Shown here: positions 8,571-14,507 of the stretch, in pieces
How positions within the stretch are numbered: the stretch's first letter is position 1
How the letters are laid out: each line of letters opens with the position of its first letter
Made by a program: the position numbers and the translations under genes
Source of the DNA: JAJNNC01 sp038232695
GTDB lineage: Bacteria; Bacteroidota; Bacteroidia; Cytophagales; Cyclobacteriaceae
DNA: 44,821 nucleotides
Direction: 5' to 3'
Assembly: GCA_038232695.1 (NCBI GenBank)
Contig: JBBSNI010000003.1
Location: 1-44,821, forward strand
The notes under the pieces: generated by a model
Database searches by the model: none
Told to the model about the DNA's origin: nothing
Seen by the model: the letters and a program-made list of their open reading frames with translations, nothing else

Positions 8571-8809
8571 GGAGTTTCTCAACCGTATTGATGAGGTGAT
8601 CATGTTCCGTCCGCTCTCTGAGCAGGATATGCGCAAGATTGTAGAGATACAGTTCAAGCTCATTCAACGCCGCCTGGAAGAGAACGGCATCAAGCTGGAA
8701 GCCACTGGCGAGGTGTTGGATCATCTGGCTGCCCTGGGGTTTGACCCGCAGTTTGTCGCTCGTCCGCTCAAGCGTGTGCTGCAACGGGAAGTGCTCAATA
8801 AATTGTCTA
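8571..8809 (+). pseudogene. Fragment of a second, divergent clpB (NBD2 C-terminal region)
   Basis: These 239 bases align without gaps to clpB bases 7369-7607, with about 18 differences (roughly 92% identity). By my count 16 of the differences are synonymous; the two replacements are Asp to Gly and Gly to Val. It encodes the stretch from EFLNRIDEVIMFRPLSEQD to REVLNKLS. The left end abuts the truncated secreted-protein gene. The right end coincides exactly with the TA that flanks the IS630 element. The synonymous pattern suggests that the parent copy evolved as a working gene before being cut up, rather than being a recent local duplication. Confidence 0.9.
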
Positions 8810-9800
8810 GTGTTTTGTCAAGAAGTGAATAACGGGTAAAGGTGCTTTAGTTTTATTCTGGCATCCTTGGTACGAAACTGCCAATTGACCTTTTTTTCTT
8901 GCTCATTTCTTCTTTCATACCAAGCTTTAACGTCTTGTTGCAGTGTTTCTTTATCAGGGGTTCTTTTCTTTAATCCACACCGGATCAGAACGCTCAACTC
9001 AGCCTCTGCAATGTTAAGTCCCGGCGGGGAACCGCACGAGCCATGTTTAGGCGTTCTGACCACCTGGATTCTGTTGATAATGGCCCGCGCCTGTGAGGCA
9101 TCCATGATTTGGTACAAAGCCGAGAGTTTGTGCGCACTCAAGTTATCCTCTACTATGGTAATTCGTTTAGCTTCCCCATACATGCTCTCAGCAATATGCG
9201 CAATGATTTTAGCATAGCTCTGGCTACTGTGATCCTCTTCTATGTGCACTTCTCTTCTGCCCGCCAAAGCTTCCACAATCATGTAGAGGTCTGCCACCCC
9301 TTCTCTGCTGTTTTTTTAGTATCTGTCGCACGCTTTCATGACTGATGGTCTCTACATATTCTAGTTCTACCATCTTGTCAGCTAACAGGCGAAGGCTCCA
9401 CTGATTACTACCTGCGGGAACTTCACTACAGCGCAAAGCAATTAAGTTAGCCTCCACTCGACTGTCAAAGACCTTCTCTTTGGTTACTTCGCCAGGTTTG
9501 CTATGCAAGGCCACCGCATACCCTTGCTCTACAAAACGCTGACGGGTTCGTTCCACGGTTCTAAGCTGCACATCATACGCTTGGGCTATTGCTGCGTCTT
9601 TCATCTGTTTACCCCAGGGGCTCTCATCGGCGGCTAACAAGATCTGCGCTCGCTTCTGTTTGGTGTGTTTGTAGGTGCCCGAAGCAATCAACCTTTTCAA
9701 TTCTTCTCTTTCTGTCTCAAGCAAAGTAACCCGATATCTTTTCATAGCGTTTTTGACCATTATAACAAAATTACTCGGCTTTTCCTACTTGACGAAGCAC
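8810..9800 (-). mobile_element. IS630-family insertion element, internally deleted (991 bp)
   Basis: The element is flanked by TA on both sides (8808-8809 and 9801-9802), the target duplication of IS630/Tc1 elements. Its ends are inverted repeats: left GTGTTTTGTCAAGAAG (8810-8825) and right, read inward on the minus strand, GTGCTTCGTCAAGTAG (9800-9785), 13 of 16 matching. The transposase stop lies only 8 bp from the left end and its ATG 40 bp from the right end. The size is below the usual 1.1-1.2 kb because a central segment of the transposase gene is missing. The DNA beyond the right end does not continue the clpB fragment at the left end, so the locus was rearranged during or after insertion. 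Confidence 0.85.
8818..9760 (-). pseudogene. IS630-family transposase, inactivated by central deletion and frameshift
   Basis: The first frame (from 9760) carries the helix-turn-helix region: KRYRVTLLETEREELKRLI, then SRQRFVEQGY-type and NQWSLRLLADKMVEL segments ending at VRQILKK. The second frame begins at about REGVADLYMIVEALAGRR and holds the remaining DDE_3 region: IVEDNLSAHK (second catalytic Asp) and LNIAEAELSVL (catalytic Glu), ending in NWQFRTKDARIKLKHLYP. About 60-65 residues normally found between these parts, including the CFDE block with the first catalytic Asp, are missing. The reading frame also shifts at the joint near 9307-9317. A small extra segment (CGSPPG) sits inside the usual TPKHGSWLN motif. 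The protein cannot be an active transposase, although an intact relative elsewhere could mobilise the ends. Confidence 0.88.
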
Positions 9801-9896
9801 TAGATGAATACTTTGACACCTTCGCGCTCTAACACATTAACACCTTCGTACCGGAACACTTAAAGTAAAACGCCGTTTCATTCGTCTACCTTTTAT

Positions 9897-10472
9897 ATGG
9901 AAGATGCATTGCATATGCCGATGGTCGATACATCCCGACAAAAAATCATCCAGACGGTCAAAGACTACGGAAGCCGCCTGTTCGGCTTTATCCGGGGCAG
10001 GGTAAAATCCGACGAAGACGCTGAAGACATCTTGCAGGAAGTCTGGTACCAGTTGAGCCATGTGGTCAACGTAGAGGAGATTGAGCAGATGAGTGGGTGG
10101 CTCTTCCAGGTAGCCCGCAACAAGATCATTGACAAATACCGCAAGAAAACGACCGATTCGCTGGAAGACTTTACCTATGAAGACACTGACGGCGCTTTCA
10201 GCCTGAAAGATATCCTGCTGGCAGAAGACGTCAGCCCGGATACTGCATACATGCAGGAGATATTCTGGCAGGAACTGTTTGCTGCCCTGGACGAACTGCC
10301 CGAAAAACAGCGGCAGGTCTTTGTCTGGAACGAACTGGAAGACATGACCCTGCAACAGATCGCCGACCGCACGGGCGAGAAGCTCAAGACCATCATTTCA
10401 CGCAAAGGCTATGCTGTTAAACATTTGCGCCGTAAGTTAGCTACCCTATACCAGGAATTCTTATATTTCTGA
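9897..10472 (+). CDS. ECF-type RNA polymerase sigma factor (sigma-70 family)
   Basis: The protein has 191 residues. Region 2 is seen in LFGFIRGRVKSDEDAEDILQ followed by EVWYQLSH and the -10 recognition helix GWLFQVARNKIIDKYRKK. Region 4 is LDELPEKQRQVFVWNELEDM followed by the helix-turn-helix LQQIADRTGEKLKTIISRKG. The linker between them is acidic and typical of ECF factors. Three ATGs occur in the first nine codons; the third (9921, MVDTSRQKII) best matches the start of related factors, but I keep the first. No anti-sigma factor of the FecR or zinc type follows. Instead two small membrane proteins and hsp20 lie downstream on the same strand, so one of these may sense or tether the factor. 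This is inference from position only. Confidence 0.9.
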   Translation: MEDALHMPMVDTSRQKIIQTVKDYGSRLFGFIRGRVKSDEDAEDILQEVWYQLSHVVNVEEIEQMSGWLFQVARNKIIDKYRKKTTDSLEDFTYEDTDGAFSLKDILLAEDVSPDTAYMQEIFWQELFAALDELPEKQRQVFVWNELEDMTLQQIADRTGEKLKTIISRKGYAVKHLRRKLATLYQEFLYF

Positions 10473-10502
10473 AAAATACGCTGTCCAAAGAACCCACTCT
10501 GT

Positions 10503-10793
10503 ATGCACCATAGAAGGCGATTCTTCTGGTTATTTGTGCTCTTTGCCGCTCTGGCAGGTGTGGTGATGCTGCTCTGGAACGCCATCCTGCCTGCCATCAC
10601 CCCGGCCCGTCCGCTCACCTACTGGCAGGCTGCCGGGCTGCTGCTGCTCTGCCGCATCCTGTTTGGCGGCTTAGGCGGCAGCAGTGGCCGTTTCTTCTCC
10701 CGCCCCCCGCGGCGCTTCGGAAACCCCTGGAAGACGATGAGCCCGGAGGAACGGAGGAAGTTCAAGGAAGAATGGAAGAAGCGACAGCAATAG
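10503..10793 (+). CDS. Small membrane protein downstream of the ECF sigma factor
   Basis: The protein has 96 residues and two hydrophobic segments: FFWLFVLFAALAGVVMLLWN (about residues 7-27) and YWQAAGLLLLCRILFGGLGG (about 40-59). A basic, charged tail follows with MSPEERRKFKEEWKKRQQ at the end. The ATG lies 30 bp after the sigma factor stop, so cotranscription is likely. The arrangement of two membrane spans with a charged cytoplasmic tail would suit a sigma-binding or membrane-stress partner, but I do not recognise a named family. The stop codon runs straight into an octamer repeat array. Confidence 0.75.
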   Translation: MHHRRRFFWLFVLFAALAGVVMLLWNAILPAITPARPLTYWQAAGLLLLCRILFGGLGGSSGRFFSRPPRRFGNPWKTMSPEERRKFKEEWKKRQQ

Positions 10794-10973
10794 GGACTGA
10801 GGGACTGAGGGACTGAGAGACTGATGGACTGATGGACTGATGGACTGATGGACTGATGGACTGATGAATGTAACGCTGTATAGCTATTCGAGTGTACAAT
10901 GATTTTCAATCCTTCAAACCCTCAATCCCTCAGTTCTTCAATCCCTCAGTTCTTCTATCCTTCAATTCTTCAA
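10793..10973. repeat. Octamer tandem array (KGGACTGA x9) with opposing reverse-complement arm
   Basis: Bases 10793-10864 are nine head-to-tail copies of an octamer: three GGGACTGA, one GAGACTGA and five TGGACTGA. About 45 bp further, bases 10906-10973 hold degenerate copies in reverse orientation (blocks such as CCCTCAGTTCTTCAATCCCT). The two arms could pair in the transcript. Related units occur at 14383-14471, 26473-26523 and 27176-27203. There are no unique spacers, so it is not a CRISPR. The gap between the neighbouring genes (10794-11051) holds nothing else that I can see. Confidence 0.9.
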
Positions 10974-11051
10974 AAAAATCAAAAGTATTTAAAGTAATTT
11001 CTCTGCTGGCTCGTCTTCCTGTTTGTACATTCATTCTTAAACCCTAACATC

Positions 11052-11348
11052 ATGAGAAAGCAACCCGTAATACCCATACTGGCTGGCATCTTCATAGGCA
11101 TTGCCCTGTTTGCCATCCCGTTCTTCTTGTTCAAAATGGCGCTGTTTGTGCTGATCTTCGGCGGACTGTTCAGGCTGATGGCCAGGAGAAGGTCCCGCGG
11201 TGGATATGGATACCGCCAGCCCCTGCACCCGGTCATGACGGACGTGATCCGCCGTATGAACCAGGAAGAGTACAGTGAGTTTCGCCAGACGCTGGAGCGG
11301 CCGTACCGCTCGTATCAGGCGCAGGAAATTCCTATTGAAATCCAATAA
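11052..11348 (+). CDS. Small membrane protein preceding hsp20
   Basis: The protein has 98 residues. A long hydrophobic N-terminal part (PVIPILAGIFIGIALFAIPF followed by FLFKMALFVLIFGGLFRLM) makes one long or two short membrane spans. A basic stretch (ARRRSRGGYGYR) and a soluble C-terminal helix (DVIRRMNQEEYSEFRQTLER) follow. The hsp20 ATG follows 22 bp later, so the two are very probably cotranscribed. Together with the preceding small membrane protein it gives a cassette of sigma factor, two small membrane proteins and a small chaperone. I do not recognise a named family; a link to envelope stress is inferred from the neighbours. Confidence 0.75.
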   Translation: MRKQPVIPILAGIFIGIALFAIPFFLFKMALFVLIFGGLFRLMARRRSRGGYGYRQPLHPVMTDVIRRMNQEEYSEFRQTLERPYRSYQAQEIPIEIQ

Positions 11349-11370
11349 TCACTTTTAAACAAAAATCATC

Positions 11371-11820
11371 ATGCATAGAAAATATTATTATGCCGGTGGC
11401 GCCCATGCGTATGGCTATGGCTCCGGCTCTAAGAAATATGGTAAGCCGTTTAACGCCGAATTCTGGGAAGGACTCCGGGGCGGCTTCTTCCGGCGACCCA
11501 AGTATAACGTACCGCTCAACGTGTCAGAAACAGACACCCAATATGAGGTACATGTCTATGCCCTAGGCTTTGACAAAGAAAACATCAAAGTCTCGGTAAG
11601 CGAAGACGTGCTATACATCCGGGGCACCCGGACGGTAGACAAAGACAAACTGCCCAGGTTCCGCCGCCAGGAGTACCCGATCAAATCTTTTGAGCGGGTA
11701 GTAAGCCTGTACGGACAGGTAGATACCGCCCAGATACAGGCAAGACAGGAAGATGGCGTACTTATTATTACTTTGCCCAAAACCCAGGCAGCGCAGCAGC
11801 AGGAGATCAAGGTTGAATAG
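11371..11820 (+). CDS. hsp20: Small heat shock protein (Hsp20/alpha-crystallin family)
   Basis: The protein has 149 residues, a typical length. The first ~45 residues are rich in Gly, Tyr and His. The alpha-crystallin domain runs from about residue 46: VPLNVSETDTQYEVHVYALG, then GFDKENIKVSVSEDVLYIRG, and ends in the family signature GVLIITLPK. Usual members hold unfolding proteins in a refoldable state, handing them to DnaK and ClpB, which is encoded 3.7 kb upstream. It is the last gene of the sigma-factor cassette and is followed at once by a strong terminator. Induction by heat or by the adjacent sigma factor is plausible but not shown by a recognisable promoter. Confidence 0.95.
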   Translation: MHRKYYYAGGAHAYGYGSGSKKYGKPFNAEFWEGLRGGFFRRPKYNVPLNVSETDTQYEVHVYALGFDKENIKVSVSEDVLYIRGTRTVDKDKLPRFRRQEYPIKSFERVVSLYGQVDTAQIQARQEDGVLIITLPKTQAAQQQEIKVE

Positions 11821-11841
11821 CCATGCTGTGTAGCAAAAGAG

Positions 11842-11874
11842 AAAGGCAATCCTGATAGGGGTTGCCTTTTTTTT
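11842..11874 (+). terminator. Rho-independent terminator of the sigma-hsp20 cassette
   Basis: An 11-bp stem with one G-T wobble (AAAGGCAATCC pairing with GGGTTGCCTTT) is followed by a run of T to 11874. It starts 22 bp after the hsp20 stop codon. Confidence 0.9.
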
Positions 11875-11914
11875 ATGATCGCCACAAACACTTATCTTTG
11901 CCGTATGGCTGATC

Positions 11915-12028
11915 ATGAAAAATGAGGAACGTTTTGACATAGCAAGAGAACTAAAAAGAAATGGAGTACCCATCGATGTAATTCAACACTCAACCAGACT
12001 CACCAAAGAGCAGATAGAGAAGATGTAA
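11915..12028 (+). CDS. Short ORF resembling the C-terminal tail of Rpn/PD-(D/E)XK transposase-like proteins
   Basis: The ORF has 37 codons from ATG to TAA: it begins MKNEERFDIARELKRNG and ends RLTKEQIEKM. The pattern of a charged helix, then a Gly-hydrophobic-Pro turn, then a Thr-x-Leu-(S/T)-x-E-x-(I)-x-x-(L/M) end is the usual C-terminus of Rpn-family recombination-promoting nucleases. If so, the nuclease domain has been lost and only the tail survives. It lies between the hsp20 terminator and a structured repeat. Expression is not indicated by any signal. The assignment is tentative because the match is short. Confidence 0.4.
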   Translation: MKNEERFDIARELKRNGVPIDVIQHSTRLTKEQIEKM

Positions 12029-12040
12029 GTGTTGATCTAA

Positions 12041-12124
12041 CACAGAGGAAACAGAGACAAGCCACAGAGACCCGCAGAGCGGCTCTGTGTTCCTCTGTGC
12101 CAAAACCTTTGTGTGGCTCTGCGG
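12041..12124. repeat. Nested inverted repeats of the CACAGAGGAA type
   Basis: CACAGAGGAA (12041-12050) is exactly repeated in inverse at 12090-12099, and CCGCAGAGC (12072-12080) in inverse at 12116-12124. The arms interlock, so alternative hairpins are possible. The composition resembles dispersed CTCTGTG/CACAGAG intergenic repeats common in Bacteroidota; no second copy is present in this window. Confidence 0.65.
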
Positions 12125-12221
12125 TAAAAGAACTGCGGTAAAAAACAACCCACACTAAAAAATACGCTCTGTAGTCCTGTTTTTTTCAAGGCTTCGGATG
12201 CAATTAATCATAACAATCTCG

Positions 12222-12229
12222 TAGCTTTG
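12222..12229 (+). promoter_or_regulatory. Candidate promoter -7 box for the glgE-treS-glgB operon
   Basis: TAGCTTTG is an exact match to the Bacteroidota -7 consensus TAnnTTTG. It lies 135 bp before the glgE ATG and downstream of the hairpin repeat. No good -33 TTTG is visible at the expected spacing, so the call is provisional. Confidence 0.4.
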
Positions 12230-12246
12230 CGGTTCAAAAACAAGAG

Positions 12247-12319
12247 ACCGGAGCCCCATTCTTTTGGCTTCCGCCCCATCCATATGAAAATCTATCATGT
12301 TTTATGGCTCGCCTCCGGT
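12247..12319 (+). promoter_or_regulatory. Possible structured 5' leader of glgE
   Basis: Just downstream of the candidate promoter, ACCGGAG (12247-12253) is exactly complementary to CTCCGGT (12313-12319), and local GGAGCC/GGCTTCC pairing occurs within the left half. If transcribed, the leader could fold into a closed stem with an inner arm about 45 bases before the ATG. I do not recognise a known riboswitch class. Confidence 0.3.
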
Positions 12320-12363
12320 ATCTTTTAGTTCATAAAAAAGTTTTTTAAGCCGAACCCAACCGT

Positions 12364-14382
12364 ATGATTGAATCACCCGCCAAACCTGCTAAGACCACAA
12401 AGACCAAGAAAAAGACGCCCATATTACAAAACGTAGCCGGAAAGAAAAGGGCGATTGTAGAGCATATCACACCCGCCGTAGAAGGGGGACTGTTTCCTAC
12501 CAAAAGAACTGTCGGCGAAGCCGTAGAAGTCCATGCCGATGTGTTTGGCGACAGCCACGATGTGGTAAAAGCAGTCCTGCTCTACAAACATGACAGCGAA
12601 AAAGACATGACCGAAGTGCCCATGACTTTCCAGAGCAACGACCACTGGACGGCTTCCTTTGTGCCCGAACAGCAGGGCTTCTACGAATACACCGTATTAG
12701 GCTACATAGACCACTTCATCACCTGGCGCGACGGACTTAAAAAGAAGTTTGAAGCCAACCAGAACGTCTCCGTCGAACTGCTCATCGGGGCAGACATTAT
12801 AGAAAAAACGGCCAGCCATGCCAAAGGTAAAGATGCTACCAAGCTCAAAGAGTGGGCGCAGCAGCTACGCGACAACCACGAAAACAACGCCGCCAGCGGC
12901 GTCATGCTGGCCCTGGAAGAGGAAGTCAGCCGGTTGATGTACAAGCATTACGACCGCAGCAATGCTACCATCTATCCTGTCCTGCTGAAAGTAGAAGTAG
13001 AGCGTAAGAAGGCGCTTTTCAGCACTTGGTACGAACTGTTTCCGCGCTCCACTTCGCCGGAGCCTGGTAAGCACGGCACCTTCAAAGATATACTACGCCT
13101 GCTGCCCCAGATTGCCGAGATGGGCTTTGATGTGCTGTACCTGCCGCCCATCCATCCCATCGGGCGTAAATTCAGAAAGGGGCTTAACAATACCCTCAAT
13201 GCTAACCCTAACGACCCCGGCTCTCCCTGGGCTATCGGCGGCGAAGAGGGCGGGCACAAAGCCATTCATCCTGAACTGGGCACGTTGGCAGACTTCAAAA
13301 AGCTGGTCAGCAAAGCCAATGAGCAGGGCATTGAGGTGTCCATAGATATTGCCTTCCAGTGTTCGCCCGACCATCCGTACGTCAAAGAACACCCCGACTG
13401 GTTCAAGTGGCGTCCTGATGGTACCGTACAATACGCTGAGAACCCGCCCAAGAAATATCAGGACATTCTGCCCATCAACTTTGAGAGCGACGATTGGGAA
13501 AATTTGTGGCAGGAACTCAAAAGTGTGATAGAATACTGGGTAGAACAGGGCGTAAAGATATTCCGGGTAGACAACCCGCATACCAAAGCCTTTGGGTTCT
13601 GGGAGTGGATGATCCGGGAAGTACGGCGCGAGCATCCCGACCTGATCTTCCTGGCAGAAGCTTTTACCCGTCCGCGCATCATGGAGCAGTTGGCCAAAAT
13701 TGGTTTCAACCAGTCATACACCTACTTTACCTGGCGCAACTCGCCCTATGAGATCCGCGAGTATATGCATGAGTTGACCCAAACACCCATGCGCGACTAC
13801 TACCGCCCCAACTTCTGGCCCAATACGCCGGACATACTGCCGCCCGTGATCGTTCATGGCGGTGAAGCTGCCTCGCTGATGCGGCTGATCCTGGCCGCTA
13901 CGCTGTCTTCTAATTATGGACTGTACGGTCCAGTCTACGAATATGGCGTCAACACGCCCGTGCCCAACAAAGAAGAATATTTAGACTCTGAAAAGTACGA
14001 AGTAAAGCACTGGGACTGGAACCGGGAAACCCGCACCAAGGAAATGATCACGCGCATCAACCGTATCCGCCGGGAAAATCCGGCACTGCAAAGCACCTGG
14101 AATATACATTTTGCCGACACAGAGAACCAGAGCATGGTCACCTACGGCAAGTACGATGCGGCATCGGGCAACAAGATCATTGTGGCGGTCAATATGGACC
14201 CTTACCACACGCAAACTTCCTGGGTGAGACTTCCTTTAAAGGAACTGGACATAGACCCCTACCGCTCGTATACGGTACACGACCTGCTCAGCGGCAGCCG
14301 CTACCACTGGTATGGCGAATGGAATTATATAGAACTAAACCCCTACCTGATGCCCGCGCATGTATTCAAGGTAGAACAATAA
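12364..14382 (+). CDS. glgE: Alpha-1,4-glucan:maltose-1-phosphate maltosyltransferase GlgE
   Basis: The protein has 672 residues, the usual GlgE length (GH13_3). It transfers maltosyl units from alpha-maltose-1-phosphate to the non-reducing end of alpha-1,4-glucans in the cytoplasm. An N-terminal beta-sandwich domain (FYEYTVLGYIDHFITWRDGL) and a four-helix insert precede the catalytic barrel. In the barrel are the GlgE-type block YELFPRSTSPEPGKHGTFKD, the region DVLYLPPIHPIGRKFRKG, the nucleophile in FRVDNPHTKAF (Asp403) and the acid/base in LAEAFTRP (Glu432). Their 29-residue spacing equals that of characterised GlgE (Asp394/Glu423). Conserved FNQSYTYFTWRN and GLYGPVYEYG follow. It is the first gene of the pathway operon, with treS-mak 125 bp downstream. 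Confidence 0.97.
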   Translation: MIESPAKPAKTTKTKKKTPILQNVAGKKRAIVEHITPAVEGGLFPTKRTVGEAVEVHADVFGDSHDVVKAVLLYKHDSEKDMTEVPMTFQSNDHWTASFVPEQQGFYEYTVLGYIDHFITWRDGLKKKFEANQNVSVELLIGADIIEKTASHAKGKDATKLKEWAQQLRDNHENNAASGVMLALEEEVSRLMYKHYDRSNATIYPVLLKVEVERKKALFSTWYELFPRSTSPEPGKHGTFKDILRLLPQIAEMGFDVLYLPPIHPIGRKFRKGLNNTLNANPNDPGSPWAIGGEEGGHKAIHPELGTLADFKKLVSKANEQGIEVSIDIAFQCSPDHPYVKEHPDWFKWRPDGTVQYAENPPKKYQDILPINFESDDWENLWQELKSVIEYWVEQGVKIFRVDNPHTKAFGFWEWMIREVRREHPDLIFLAEAFTRPRIMEQLAKIGFNQSYTYFTWRNSPYEIREYMHELTQTPMRDYYRPNFWPNTPDILPPVIVHGGEAASLMRLILAATLSSNYGLYGPVYEYGVNTPVPNKEEYLDSEKYEVKHWDWNRETRTKEMITRINRIRRENPALQSTWNIHFADTENQSMVTYGKYDAASGNKIIVAVNMDPYHTQTSWVRLPLKELDIDPYRSYTVHDLLSGSRYHWYGEWNYIELNPYLMPAHVFKVEQ

Positions 14383-14471
14383 CTGAAGGACTGAGGGATT
14401 GAATAGATTAATACAATTTTATTCAAACCCGGTCGGGCATGACCCTCAGTCCCTTAGTCCGTCAATCCCTT
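14383..14471. repeat. Octamer-family repeat pair between glgE and treS
   Basis: Immediately after the glgE stop, units of the GGACTGA/GGATTGA type (14383-14404) are followed after about 36 bp by reverse-complement units (14441-14471, blocks such as CCCTCAGTCCC). The arms can pair and would form a hairpin in the operon mRNA. They belong to the same family as 10793-10973 and 26473-26523. Confidence 0.8.
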
Positions 14472-14507
14472 GTAAAATTTAAACATAACCTATTCTCAGG
14501 CTAAACT

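Larger units (their letters stand above)
12029..12363 (+). other. Intergenic leader region upstream of the glgE operon
   Basis: This 335-bp gap contains a structured repeat (12041-12124), a promoter-like box (12222-12229) and a possible leader stem (12247-12319), each listed separately. I see no further gene in it. Confidence 0.6.

Noticed and set aside
10793..10864. Tandem octamers as a CRISPR array
   Set aside because: The units are contiguous, only 8 bases long, with no spacers and no cas genes.
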